Positions 20,461-31,675 of a stretch of DNA of 64,000 nucleotides are shown in pieces. This DNA is from Schistocerca nitens (lineage: Eukaryota > Arthropoda > Insecta > Orthoptera > Acrididae). Each line of letters starts with the position of its first letter. The first letter of the stretch is position 1. Below the pieces are notes generated by a model, which worked only from the letters and a program-made list of their open reading frames with translations, searched no databases and was not told the DNA's origin. Location of the stretch: NCBI RefSeq assembly GCF_023898315.1, contig NC_064619.1, positions 500,374,594-500,438,593 on the forward strand, written 5' to 3'. The translations under genes were made by a program, and so were the position numbers.

Positions 20461-21829
20461 GTTAAATTTTACTTGTTTTCTTGGTCAGGTCACCAGCCGT
20501 TTTGCTTTGGGGTCGTCTCACCATTATTCTCCGTTTGCCCACCCCGGTAAGGTGTTTGTTTATAAACAGGGTGGTCCGTTTTTCCCTTGTGGAATAGGGG
20601 TGGGTTAGAGCAACCTGCGGTTCGGGTTGTTCGGCAATCTTCCTATCAATCTACCGTACGTTAGTAGCTGCCTCTGTCATGTTTGTCGGATTTGGTGTGT
20701 TAACGAATTTATTGCTTGGAGTGTAACGACATACCTGAAATATGTTTTTATCGTTGGAAACTTTGATATTATTACCTATGATCTTGAGAGGCCGTATCTG
20801 TGTACTGTAGAGCATCTTAACTATTGTTTGGCCAACCTTGTAGAATTTTATATAAGATTGCATTTCATGGGCTTTTATTTAAATGATCATTTTAGTATAT
20901 AAAGTTGCCACCCTTTCACCGTAAAACTTTTCTTAGAAGTTAAAATCAAGTTGTACCTTCGGTGGCAAGTTTAATATTTTAATTGTTAGTGTTTTGTACC
21001 ATTTCCATCCTTCCTAAGGGAGGTGCATAGTTTGTGTGCTTGTGTAAATTGTTAAAACTCAGTTTAAAGTAATCTGGTGTGTTGCAGATTTGCACCAGAG
21101 TCTTTCAGAGGCTGTTGTGAGCGGTCGTAACTACGGCCATGTCAAAAGGGAGTAGCAAGGTTCTCTGCCCGAAAGCTCATACAGTCAAAACTTGTTTCTT
21201 TCTGCCTATAAATACATTGTAACTTTGATATTTAGAGGGTGCTTTCTGATTATAATTTTACATCTGTTTCTTTTAAAAAAAATGCTTTTAGGCACTATTA
21301 AAGAGAATAAAATTTCCATTTGTTAAAAGGAATTTGGTTATGATTTCATCAGTTACTCCCTGGCAACTACTTCCATGCTTACATGGTGTGATTAAATGTG
21401 TTCATGTTCTTGATGAATCGCTAGTAAATAAAATAAATTCTTAAGAATATCCTTTGAAAATAAATCACGGTTCATCGCTGAAGGTTAAGAATTCACACAA
21501 TACAGGATGCGGCGCTGAAATCTGGACAAATTTAAATTTAAATTCGACGCCATGTTGAAGTTCCACCAGAGGTCGCGGCTGGCGTTCTTGAAAGCCATAG
21601 GCATCTATTAATCAGTCAGGACCTCAAAATGGCCGAGATGTTAAGGACAAGTTCTGTGTACAACCGACGAGCCACAATTATGTAAAGTCATCGCGCTGGG
21701 CGTACGCCCCGTGAAATGGTTCGATTCTCTGGGTACCCGAGATCAATTGATTACGATACTACGGCCAAGCGTAATGCTTCGGAGAAGTCTGGGGAAGGTT
21801 TCACTAATCCGCTGACGAAACGTCATTCG
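20461..21829. other. Unassigned region, possibly retroelement non-coding sequence
   Basis: No coding frame longer than 91 codons and no conserved motif. Sequence such as TAAACAGGGTGGTCCGTTTT is repeat-like. I suspect a long LTR or UTR but see no paired copy in the window. Confidence 0.3.
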
Positions 21830-22560
21830 AGGAATCGCATGTCGCGAACTGCGGCAGTCATCAAGAAAGATCAGGCGCTGATTTCGTAGGACCGGGGGCA
21901 ATTGCTGAGGAAATTGGCGTCAGTTTTGAGTGTCGGCGAAGAATGCATCGGGTGGCAGAGGAGGACCTCATACGAGCCATTTAGTCCAAAACTGGCGTTC
22001 AGCCTGACCGGGTTGCCTCCAAACGACTTCTCCGATAATTGTGTGGTCGAAGGCATATGCGACACTCATCGGTGAAGAGAACGTGACGGCAATCCTGAGC
22101 GGTCCATTCGGCATGTTGTTGAGCCAATCTGTACTGCGCTGCATGTTGTCGTGGTTGCAAAGATGGACCGCGCCACGGGAGTCGGGAGTGGAGTTGCCCA
22201 TCATGCAGCCTATTGCGCACAGTTTGAGTCGTAACAGGACGTCCTGTGGCTACACGAAAAGCATCATTCAACATGGTGCCGTTGCTTTCAGGCTTCCTTC
22301 AAGCGATAATCCGTAGGTAGCGGTCATGCACCCGCAGTAGTAGCCCTTGGGCTGCCTGAGCGAGGCATGTCATCGACAGCTCCTGTCTCTTTGTATCTCC
22401 TCCATGTCCGAACAACATCGCTTTGGTTCACTCAGAAACACCTGGACACTACGCTTGTCGATAGCCCTTCCTGGCACAAAGTAACAATGCGGACGCGATG
22501 GAACCGCGTTATTGACCGTCTATTGACTGGAAGTGATTGGCTGTCGGACCCCCTCCATCT
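21830..22560 (-). pseudogene. Tc1-like transposase relic
   Basis: Read on the minus strand from about 22560: a QSDVVRTWRRYKETGAVDDM helix-turn-helix region, then a ATGRPVTTQTVRNRLHDG stretch, HAEWTAQDCRHVLFTDECRI (first catalytic Asp) and RRSRLEATRSG/VWRQPGQAER in different frames. Typical Tc1 order; frame broken repeatedly. The rest of the DDE domain is absent or unrecognisable. Confidence 0.75.
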
Positions 22561-22679
22561 AATAGGCGCTGCTCATACATGGTTGTTTACATCTTTGGGC
22601 GGGTTTAGTGAAATCTCTGAACAGTCAAAGGGACTCTATGGAGCACGCATATTAGATCAGAAACGAAGATTGGGATTTT

Positions 22680-23350
22680 GAAACTATGGTAGAAAGTACA
22701 GCAACGTATGGCGCAGAAACTTGGGAAATAATTGAAATAATTAAGAGCAGCTTAGTGACAATGGAGGTGAGATTTTGGGGTGTTGCTGTAGGTTGACATT
22801 CTGGAATAAAATTAAGAAATTCATCGGAAAAACGAACATGAGATCAATATAATGAAAATGATCAGAGCAAAATGAAAGATGAGAATGAGATGGAGATGAG
22901 ATGGGCATGTATGCCGTTTGGGTGAGGACAGATGGTCTAACGCAGTGGTTAGGACTGTGGACTCGCATTTGGGAGGACGACAGTTCGAACCCGCGCCCGG
23001 CCACTTTCATTTCCCTAAATTGCTTAAGGCAAATGCATGGATGGTTCCTTCGAAAGGCACGGCCCCTTTCTTTCTCCATCCTTTCATGAAGCGAGAGTGT
23101 GCTCCGACTCTAATGACTTCGTTGTCTGCAGGGCTTTAAACACTAATCTCCTCCTACCACAGGGGGCCTATGAAGATGAAAGAATGGCTCCCAGCTAATA
23201 GAAGAAGGGGAAGGCCGGAAACAACATGAGAAGAGCGAGGCAGAAGTATTTCAGAGATGAATTTGCAAGCGGAAGATTGGAAAAATAGGAGATTTCACAA
23301 AGTAGGGTACGAGAGACAACTGCAATGTCGCATTAAACTGCAATAAAAGA
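22680..23350 (+). pseudogene. LINE C-terminal relic split by a SINE
   Basis: Before the SINE the plus strand gives ATYGAETWEI and RWDGHVCRLGEDRW; after it MKEWLPANRRRGRPETT and AEDWKNRRFHKVGY. These are the usual C-terminal blocks of RTE-type or related LINE proteins (a YGSETW block, RWxGHVARM, GRPxxRW). Low-complexity drift and stops; dead. Confidence 0.6.
22925..23155 (+). mobile_element. SINE-D copy, diverged
   Basis: Head ACGCAGTGGTTAGGACTGTG with CTCGCATTTGGGAGGACGAC and B box GTTCGAACCCGCG, then the GGATGGTTCCTTCGAAAG body. It lies between two halves of the LINE relic. Target duplication not resolved. Confidence 0.8.
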
Positions 23351-23880
23351 AACGTTAAAATGCTATCAGTAATTACTTAATTCCGTCCGTTTCCCTAAGA
23401 GGAAAAAAACATGCATCGTCACGAAACTGACAAATACTCGTCTCAATCAGAAAAAAAATGTGTATACATATTGTCAACATTTGCGGCCATTCCAATAACA
23501 TTCTGCTGAAAAATGTCATCACTATCTGGGAAGACATAAACATGAAAGACGCAAAATGTTCACGTCGCCCACAGCTGTCAAAGTGCCCATGGAAGCAGGG
23601 GTGAATGTCCCCCGTCTCCAACGGACTGCGTTCATGGCTCGGTGCCTGTATGGAGCAGTCGTTCGCCATGATGATGGCGTATCCAGACAAGACCATGGAC
23701 ATTTTCTAACAAGGTACGTGATTCATCTGACCCGTTTCCACGTATCCACTGATACACGGTCCTCCCTCGATATTTCCGTGCCCACTACTGTTGATGTAGT
23801 TACCTATCAGTGCAGAGACGAGTTATGTTATTTCAATTAATACTTGTTAGCCAAAATCGCATACAGGAAATGTGGTAATT
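23156..23880. other. LINE tail then unassigned sequence
   Basis: From 23350 on, no recognisable feature; frames 23373-23702 and 23556-23840 overlap on opposite strands and have no motif. Confidence 0.35.
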
Positions 23881-23911
23881 AGTTTCGACCGTTACCGGTC
23901 ATCTACAGATC
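23881..23911 (-). other. Hammerhead-ribozyme-like core motif
   Basis: Minus strand: CTGTAGAT, then a perfect 5-bp stem GACCG/CGGTC closed by GTAA, then GAAAC. A hammerhead core needs CUGANGA, stem II, GAAA. Here one core base differs (A6 to U), and stems I and III are not obvious. Hammerhead motifs are known in Penelope-like elements, which are present in this window. Confidence 0.3.
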
Positions 23912-24191
23912 GAAGTACACACAGCAATTTCTAAGATAAGAGAACGATCAAAACTAGTTATCACATGTCCCAAATGTGATCTTGGGTAATAAAGATTTTA
24001 CAAAAGCAATCAACATTTTCCACAACTTTACTGTTGTTGGACGAATAAGGGAACATGTAGGGGTCGTCTACTATGGAGACGCGTGTTAAACAAAGTGATT
24101 TGAACGTTGCGCTCCAAAACACTTATGTCTGCACCAGCACTGTACTCATCAATTGAATTTGTCAACAGCCGTCTAATTGACATGTTATTTT

Positions 24192-24414
24192 GACTACCAG
24201 TTTCGCGCACTCCACTATGCCTATTCCATCTTCAGGCCCATATGCATCTTTTAAAAATAAACGATATTGACTTACAGTACCACATATTCCTGGATGTACT
24301 GAATTCAAAACCGTATCCCTAGTATTTCATTCGAAGACTTGATTGAAACTCCTATTTTTGCGAGATGTATATGGGGCCTGGAGATGGTATAGGTGGAATG
24401 CCCAAAATGGTAGT
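24192..24414. repeat. Snap-back inverted repeat
   Basis: The left arm (about 24192-24250, reverse complement AGATGCATATGGGCCTGAAG...) is repeated in inverted form at about 24362-24414 (AGATGTATATGGGGCCTGGA...). The outer ends run into AAAATAA-type tails pointing away from each other. Two head-to-head copies of the same short 3' module, or a fold-back MITE. Confidence 0.55.
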
Positions 24415-24814
24415 AAAAATAAAATAAAATAAGATCTCAATTACACGGCTGTTGGCGAATTTCATTGATAATCAACGTCCCATATCCTGTCTGACGGGGC
24501 GTGAAAGCCTCCGAACTTTACGTTCTGTGGTATGACGCGGGGATCCAAAAACGTGTGGTCTACTCTTGTTTTTTACCGTCCTCCAACCACAAAAGTATTA
24601 CACTAAAAGCCGTCCATTCGCCGTTTCCTAGATGCTCGTTCCCAGGCGCTGGATCAAAAAAATCTACGCTTGAAAGCAGCAATGCAGTGTAATTATTCGC
24701 AATATTAAATAGGAAACACTTGCCGAAAGTTTTGGGAAATGTTAATTTCGTCCCGACCCGGCTTTCCGCTGCTTATACCAACGACAGGAGACAAGTGAGT
24801 GTCACAAACACGAA
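24415..24814. other. Unassigned spacer
   Basis: No recognisable feature. Confidence 0.35.
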
Positions 24815-24824
24815 TAAAATGGTG

Positions 24825-25019
24825 TCGTTCAAATGGCTCTAAGCACTATGGGACTTAACATCTGAGGTCATCGGTCCCGTAGACTTAGAACTACTTAAAA
24901 CTAACTAACCCAAGGACATCAGAAACATCCATGCCAGAGGCAGGATTCGAACCTGTGACCGTAGCAGCAGCGCGGTTCCGGACTGAAGCGCCTAGAACCC
25001 CTCGGCCACAGCGGCCGGC
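24825..25019 (-). mobile_element. SINE-A copy
   Basis: Minus-strand SINE-A with B box AGGTTCGAATCCTG, a degraded A box TGGCCGAGGGGTTCTAGGCG and the usual tail. A 10-bp target duplication, TAAAATGGTG, lies at 24815-24824 and 25020-25029. Confidence 0.92.
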
Positions 25020-25029
25020 TAAAATGGTG

Positions 25030-26544
25030 CGCTATCTACGTAGATATTACTCATGCAGACAGACAAGATACAAAAAAAAAAAAAATAAGATGCACAGTAT
25101 TTACAAAGGAAAGTATTACATTTTTATGACAAGCAGTTGTAGTTACATTTAAATAAAACCTAAAAATAAAGTTTACTTTGTGGATATAGCTACTGGTAGA
25201 AGTCGACGATTTTAATGTAAGATGAGGAACCACAGTTCAATGTGTTTTTAATTCACAGGATGTCCTAGACATGTTGCTGCAAACTTTGACGGGTTGTACA
25301 TGGTGTCTTGAAAAACAAAGCGAGGATAGGAACTCGTGTCCAGGAACGTCGTCCAACGACGCTACGGAGCATCGAAGTTGCAGGCGATGGCGCCTACCAC
25401 TAGGCTGCCCTTTCGGCAGCAAACGCGACCTTGTTCGCTGACAGGTCATAGCGTAAGGTCTCACAATGTTCCCTGATCTGGAAGTATCTTCGCGTTTGCT
25501 GCCGGATCCTAAAATCAACTTGACTCGATATTTCGGCGATCCAACGTCACCAGCTTCAGGAGAATGCTGCTTCTGCTTATGAGTCCCACTGAGAACCGAC
25601 ACGAGGCTTTTTTTTTTTTTTTTGCTTTTTCCTTAATGAAAATCATTCGCCGGCAGTGGCCTACATATGCCGCTTGAAAGATCCCCTCGCTTCTGAACTG
25701 ATACTATTATTACTCAGCTTAGCCGCGAGTCCGTAGAGGGTGGTACATGTGACGTACACTATAACTGGTCAGCATTTCCACCAGGAATTTGCGAGTGTAA
25801 GTCGGACCTTCCTTGGTCCGCCTTGGTGGGTCGTGTCGTCGGATTTCCTCCTACCTGTGCACGGTACAGCTCTCGTAAATGTCGTCCCGTGCAGATTCTT
25901 CATTGGCGCATTGGATGTCTCTGTGGTGGAAGCTAATTATCTGAAATGCTGCCGGTCAACTTTGGGGTATCTGTTTACTCGATATTAACATTCAGAATGC
26001 CGTAATATCACTTTTATTCCTATTAGATCAATTATGAAACACTCATGTCACAAACTATTCGTAACCGAGAGCATGGCTACCATCGAACAAGACAGGAAGA
26101 TCTCTTAACGCCGACTGCCGACTCTGGCGCGCAGTCCGTATCTCTTACTAGTTTCGTCACAGTTCGTGTATTTCCGATCAAGTTCGTACTTACTAAGATA
26201 TGCATTTGTTAATGAACGGGTGTGAATTTTAACGAGGCAAAATTATGATAAATAGTTTCAAACATCCAGAGGCTCCTCCTAGTATTCATGTGGTCACAAA
26301 TGACTTTAATTATTGAATATAAATAAACAAAATCGGTGACTTTGGCGCCAAGATGGCGGTACTTCCCGTCATGTATATTTCCCAGGCTAAGGCTTGTTGC
26401 TACGGTCCAGCGCCGAGCCCCACCCCACTACGCGCAAAACATGGTCGCTTCGTCACCTAGCCAGCCAGCGTGGGAAATGCTCTCCGATTCATGGCCGGCT
26501 ACGGACTACAGCACTTCCTAACTATAGTGAATACATGAATGAGA
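25030..26544. other. Unassigned region
   Basis: No supported gene. A T run at about 25605-25623. A motif at 25527-25560 (minus strand CTGAAGCTGG ... CGCCGAAATA) resembles the 3' modules at 24193 and 41241. Confidence 0.35.
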
Positions 26545-27235
26545 GACGATAATTTATTAAAACTGGTAAAAATGTCTTCCTCGCATAAGAGGCACCTTAC
26601 ACGCTCTTCGGCCAATAGATACGACAGATAGACATAGAACATAAAAAGCATGGTAATACACGATGATGAACATTACACGATAGATTAGAAGCCGTTCGAC
26701 GGAAGGCACTGTATACACAAAAGTAGTCATCAGTAGAACAGACGAAGACATCCAATTGGAGACAGGAATTTAGAAGGACACTGAAGAAAACACTGTAGCA
26801 CAAAAAGAAGAAACACTGACGTACGTAAACACTGGTGACTGCCGCACGGAAACACTAGTGACGATCATTGGCGAAGCACTCACAAACACACCGATGAAAG
26901 GGGAGAGGTGGGGGGGGGCTGCCTCTGTGTAGGAGGGCACGGTAAGGAGGGGGGGTGGATGGAGCCAGTGGGAGAAAGAAGGTAGAGTGGGGGGAGGGGA
27001 GATGGTAGGGGTTGGAATCCCAGAGAGGGGGGCAAGTGGGAGATATGGGAGAGAGGAGAGGTGGGAGAAGCGAAGGTGAGGAGTGAGAGAGGGAGCCCTG
27101 GGGGAAAAAGGGGGGGGGAATGGGAGGGGAGAGTCATATCTGGTAGGAGGGATAGATGGAGGGAACAAGGACATCTTCACGGAGGGGGAGTTGGCGGAAG
27201 CCACCTTTGACAAGGGTATGGGGATTATGAACGAC
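26545..27235 (-). mobile_element. Jockey-like LINE 3' end, copy 1
   Basis: On the minus strand the end of the coding part reads GGFRQLPLREDVLVPSIYPS, followed by several hundred bases that are almost pure pyrimidine (purine-rich on the plus strand, 26890-27150) and a 3' UTR. The copy at 29835 has the same GGFRQLPL..PSIYPSYQ end, pyrimidine-rich UTR and 3' region, so they are one family. The long open frames here on either strand are by-products of the skewed composition. Confidence 0.6.
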
Positions 27236-27239
27236 GCCA

Positions 27240-27660
27240 GGCTGCAAATCAACGTTCTATATAGGCCACCGTTCAGTATACGGCGCATGCACCGCCCATC
27301 ACAGATGCTACCTCCAGGACTGGGAGGTGTCGCCGCCCTTAGTAGAACACTGGCGGCAACGATATATCGCACTCAGGGCCGCACCGAAGAACGTTCAATT
27401 TTGATGTGGGATGGTACAGGATACCACGTCCTACTAAGAGGAAACCCACTGTCTCTGTTAATTAAATTATCTGCCAACTTAATTTCAATCGCCTCTTTAT
27501 AGACACTGTTCCAAAAACCGGAAATGATGGCAACTACCACAGTTTCGTCAAATTTCATACCATGTCACTCATTTAAGCAGTGTTCTGCTCCCTCTCTCAC
27601 TCTACTAAAGTAATTTAAAACCCCAAACTTCATTGGTTTCTTCAGTCTAATGACAGTGAC
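27240..27660 (-). pseudogene. Penelope-like element, GIY-YIG nuclease C-terminus
   Basis: The minus strand encodes REGAEHCLNE, MKFDETVVVAIISGFWNSVY and KEAIEIKLADNLINRDSGFP followed by LSRTW. These are the C-terminal blocks of the Penelope GIY-YIG endonuclease region (AEH, KEAIEI with the catalytic Glu, NLINRD with a conserved Asn). The YIG part and RT are missing. A single stop lies between CLNE and MKFDET. Confidence 0.75.
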
Positions 27661-27726
27661 CTCTAGCTGTAGCTGCGTTTTCGCTGTAATCCATTGAGCT
27701 GCAAATCACAGCAATTAGCTTTGATA

Positions 27727-28140
27727 TACAGGGGGTGGACAAAAACTGGAAACGTCAAAAATACATTACCATGGCTAATACAGTCGGGAAACACATTCGC
27801 TTTCATAACACCTTCCAGTCGCCTCGGAACGAATAATTACAAAACTTTTATAGTTTTCAAGACACTCGTACATAATTATTGGCGCAATGATGTGGCAAGT
27901 TCAGGTATCGATGATGGAAGTGGATAGTGATCACACACCCTTCTCTTCAAAGCAGACCACAAAGACTCGACAACATTGTGTGTCGTGTCAGGCCCACTCG
28001 TCTAATGTAGGGTGCCTAGGAAGCTGTTTTCTCGGATAGAAAAACAACAACTCAAGCAAATCTTATTAATGGAGTTCATTACAGTAAATTGAATTGACAA
28101 TACTTAGGGGATTTATAATGAAGAGTCGGAAGCAAATGAC
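27727..28140. mobile_element. Tc1-like element end, no transposase
   Basis: Begins TACAGGGGGTGGACAAAAAC, a typical Tc1/mariner terminal inverted repeat, next to a TA dinucleotide. Downstream sequence resembles antisense Tc1 transposase flanks but keeps no frame. The matching right end was not located. Confidence 0.45.
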
Positions 28141-28169
28141 GACTTGCAAATAATTGATGTCCTTCGATA

Positions 28170-29759
28170 TACAGGGTGGTCCATTGATCGTGACTGGGCC
28201 AAATATCTCACGAAATAAGCAGCAAACGAAAAAACTAGAAAGAACGAAACTCGTCTAGATTGAAGGGGGAAACGAGATGGCGCTATTGTTGGCCCGCTAG
28301 ATGGCGCTGCCATAGGTCAAACAGATATCAACTGCGTTTTTTTTAAAAATAGGAACCCCCATTTTTTATTACATATTCATGTAGTACGTAAAGAAATATG
28401 AATGTTTTAGCAGGACCACTTATTTCGCTTAGTGATAGATGGGGCTGTAATAATCACAAACGTATAAGTGCGTGGTATCACGTAACATTCCGCCAGTGCG
28501 GACGGTATTTGCTTCGTGATACATTACCCGTGTTATAATGGACCTTTTACAATTGCGGAAAATGTCGATATCGTGTTGATGTATGGCTATTGTGATCAAA
28601 ATACCCAACTGGCGTGTGGTTTGTATGCTGCTCGGCATCCTGGACGACACCATCCAAGTGTCCGGACCGTTCGCCGGATAGTTTCGTTATTTAAGGAAAC
28701 AGAATGTTTTCAGCCACATGAGAAACGTCGGCCACGACCTGCAACAAATGATGATGCCCAAGTAGGTGTTCTAGCTGCTGTCGCGGCTAATCCGCACATC
28801 AGCAGCAGACAAATTGCGCGACATCGGGATTCTCAAAAACGTCGGTGTTGAGAATGATACATCCACATCGATTGCACCCGTACCATACTTCTATGCACCA
28901 GGAATAGCATATCGACGACTTTGAACGTCGTGTACAGTTCTGCCACTGGACACGAGAGAAATTATGGGACGATGACAGATTTTTTGCACGCGTTCTATTT
29001 AACGACGAAGCGTCATTCACCAACAGCGGTAACGTAAACCGACACAATATGCACCATTAGGCAACGGAAAATCCACGCTGGCTGCGACAAGTGGCACATC
29101 AGCAACCTTGACGGGTTAACGTACGGTGCGGCATTATGGGAGGAAGGATAATTGGCCCCCATTTTATCGATGGCAATCTAAATGGTACAATGTATGTTGA
29201 TTTTCTACGTAATGTTCTGCCGATGTTACTACAAAATGTTTCACTACATGACAGAATGGCGATGTACTTCCAACATGATGGATGTGCGGCACATAGCTCG
29301 CGTGTGGTTGAAGCGGTATTAACTAGCATATTTCGTGACAGATGGATTGGTCGTCGAAGCCCGCACGTCCACCGGATCTGAAGTCCCCGGATTTCTTTCT
29401 GTAGGGAAAGTTGAAAGATATTTGCTATCGTGATCCACCGACAACGCCTGACAACATGCGTCAGCGCATTGTCAATGCATATGCGAACATTACGGAAGGC
29501 GAAATACTCGCTGTTGAGAGGAATGCCGTTACACGTGTTGCTAAACGCACTGAGGTTGACTGACATCATTTTGAGCATTTATTGCATTAATGTGGTATTT
29601 ACAGGTAATCACGCCTTAACAGCATGCGTTTCAGAAATGATACGTTCAAAGGTACTTGTATCACATTGGAACAACCGAAATAAAATGTTCAAACGTACCT
29701 ACGTTCTGTATTTTAATTTAAAAAAACCTCCCTGTTCATGATCAATGGACCACCCTGTA
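28170..29759 (+). mobile_element. TIR-complete mariner relative (DUF4817-type)
   Basis: A 1590-bp DNA transposon. Terminal inverted repeats are TACAGGGTGGTCCATTGATC at 28170 and its inverse at the right end (one mismatch in about 24 bp). The target duplication is TA at 28168-28169 and 29760-29761. Inside is a transposase with an N-terminal DUF4817-like helix-turn-helix and a DDE-type domain. The ends look able to be recognised, but the transposase is broken, so the copy could move only with help in trans. A related, shorter copy is at 56889. Confidence 0.85.
28516..29580 (+). pseudogene. DUF4817-type mariner transposase, broken
   Basis: N-terminus ENVDIVLMYGYCDQNTQLAC and RRIVSLFKETECFQ (DUF4817 DNA-binding region), then in shifting frames DDFERRVQFCHWTRE, FNDEASFTNSGNVNR (first catalytic Asp), GRIIGPHFIDGNLNGTMYVD, MYFQHDGCAAHS (second Asp) and DRWIGRRSP. 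The third acidic residue region is disrupted by stops. At least four frameshifts or stops between 28840 and 29400. Confidence 0.75.
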
Positions 29760-29834
29760 TACAATTTCCATGCAAGCAGATAATACTGTTCACACGGCTC
29801 ATCTTGTTGTGCGGTTCCCCTAGTGTGGCCGAGG

Positions 29835-30720
29835 CTATTTTTTTTATTTTTCTTCATTGTTATTTTCAAACCCGTACAAACAGTCAGGCTGTCAGCAGCA
29901 TCTTACGCTGCTCTTCAGCCATAGAGTAGATAAATAAACAACAGAAAGAATACATAGAAGTGACATAACAGTGGGTAATAAAACAGTAGACACATAAAGA
30001 CAAACACGGAGCCGTTCACACTCGACGATAATCCACACTCCAAACTGTTGTCACGTCGCACTAACACTGAAGATGGCGATGGCACAGGTGAACGATGGAG
30101 TGTGACGGTGAACACTGAACACTAAACACAACGGCACACACGAGACACTGATGGCGATGATCTCCGGCGCGCGAATGTCCACGTAGCGTGTGCGAGTCTG
30201 GGGACCTGCCAAGAGGGGAACAAGGGTGAGGTGGGGGAGAGGGGAGAACAAGGATGCCAATGGCTGAGGAGATGGGGGGAGGAGGAGAGGGACAGGGGAG
30301 GGGAAGCCTGGGGGAGGAGTGGGGAGAAATGGAGGAGGGAGGGAAGAGGGAGAGAAGGGTGGGAGGGTGCCCAAAGGAGCAAACACAGGAAGAGGGAGGG
30401 AGGATCAAAGTTGGTAGGAGGGGTAGATGGAGGGGAGGAGGGCATCATCAGGGAGAGGGAGCTGGCGGAAGCCACCTTGGGAGAGGTTGTGGAGAGTGGA
30501 GAGATGGAGACCGGGTGGGACGTGGGAATACAGGCGCGGCAGTGGGCCTGGGCGGGAGAGGATGGGCGAGACAAGCAGGTGAGGAGGATCGAGTTTGCGG
30601 GAGGTGTACAGGATCCGTATCCTTTCAAGGAGAAGGAGCAGTTGGGGAAACGGAACGAGATCATACAGGATCCGCGTGGGGGAGGGGAGACGGATGCGAT
30701 AGGCAAGGCGGAGAGCATGG
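29835..30720 (-). mobile_element. Jockey-like LINE 3' end, copy 2
   Basis: Minus strand: HALRLAYRIRLPSPTRILYD, then FPQLLLLLERIRILYTSRKL, ending GGFRQLPLPDDALLPSIYPS, which I take as the extreme C-terminus of a Jockey-like RT protein. It is followed by a pyrimidine-rich stretch (30220-30420) and a 3' UTR ending in an AATAAAAAAAAT-type tail near 29835. The high-coordinate end is cut by the LTR element at 30721. Confidence 0.6.
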
Positions 30721-31263
30721 TGCAAGTAGGCTGTTTAGGTTCTTATATTGGTAACGCCACGTAGCGCTCTGTATGAAAATCACTGGCTGTGCTGTGTGCA
30801 GTCTGTGACTAGCTTGCATTGTTGTCGCCCATTGTAGCATTGGACAGTTGGCTGTTAACAGCGCGTAGCGTTGCGCAGTTGGAGGTGAGCCGCCAGCAGT
30901 GGTGGATGTGGGGAGAGAAATGTCATGAACTGCTATATATATTATGACTTTTGATGACTATTAAGGTAAATACATTGTTTGTTCTCTATTAAAATCTTTC
31001 ATTTGCTAACTATGCCTATCAGTAGTTAGTACCTTCCGTAGTTTGAATCTTTTATTTAGCTGGCAGTAGTGGCGCTTGCTGTATTGCAGTAGTTCGAGTA
31101 ACGAAGATTTTTGTGAGGTAAGTGATTTGTGAAACGTATAGGTTAATGTTAGTCAGGGCCATTCTTTTGTATGGATTTTTGAAAGTCAGATTGTGTTGCG
31201 CTAAAAATACTGTGTGTCAGTTTAAGCACAGCCATGTATAAATTTTTCGAAGGGGACGTTTCA
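30721..31263 (+). repeat. 5' LTR
   Basis: Begins TGCAAGTAGGCTGTTTAGG and ends AAGGGGACGTTTCA. TG...CA termini. Its last 256 bp are repeated at 37833-38088. Contains no ORF; promoter elements were not identified with confidence. Confidence 0.8.
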
Positions 31264-31265
31264 TA

Positions 31266-31282
31266 TGGCGACCCTGCCAGGA
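31266..31282 (+). promoter_or_regulatory. Primer-binding site
   Basis: TGGCGACCCTGCCAGGA, two bases after the LTR, starts with TGG as required to pair with the CCA end of a tRNA. From memory it is closest to the 3' end of an arginine tRNA, with about two mismatches. Confidence 0.6.
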
Positions 31283-31320
31283 TACCTCACTGGAATCTTC
31301 TGATTTTTTTCTTGTAGTTT

Positions 31321-31675
31321 AGAAATGTGGTGCTACAGAAGAATGCTGAAGATAAGGCGGGTAGATCATGTAACTAATGAGGAGGTATTGAATAGGATTG
31401 GGGAGAAGAGAAGTTTGTGGCACAACTTGACTAGAAGAAGGGTTCGGTTGGTAGGACATGTTTTGAGGCATCAAGGGATCACAAATTTAGCATTGGAGGG
31501 TAGCATGGAGGGTAAAAATCGTAGAGGGAGACCAAGAGATCAATACACTAAGCAGATTCAGAAGGATGTAGGTTGCAGTAGGTACTGGGAGATGAAGAAG
31601 CTTGCACAAGATAGAGTAGCATGGAGAGCTGCATCAAACCAGTCTGAGGACTGAAGACCACAACAACAACAACAA
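31321..31675 (+). mobile_element. 5'-truncated RTE LINE 3' end inside the LTR element
   Basis: An intact 109-codon frame (31325-31654) equals the C-terminal tail of the RTE LINE protein: MWCYRRMLKIRRVDHVTNEE, RIGEKRSLWHNLTRRRVRLV, GHVLRHQG, NRRGRPRDQYTKQIQKDVGC and AWRAASNQSED. It ends in an ACAACAACA tail, typical of RTE 3' ends. It is much better preserved than the same region at 5222. The frame is open but is only a fragment. Its insertion lies between the primer-binding site and gag. A clear target duplication was not found. Confidence 0.85.

Noticed and set aside
25237-25602. A 121-codon minus-strand frame
   Set aside because: No recognisable motif and it overlaps a repeat-type 3' module.
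26770-27372. A 200-codon Pro/Ser/Leu-rich minus-strand frame
   Set aside because: It runs across the junction of a Penelope tail and a Jockey-like 3' end and through a pyrimidine tract, so it is not one gene.
30231-30764. Long Gly/Glu/Arg-rich plus-strand frames of 166-177 codons
   Set aside because: They are antisense readings of a purine-rich tract in a Jockey-like 3' region; both strands are open only because of the composition.
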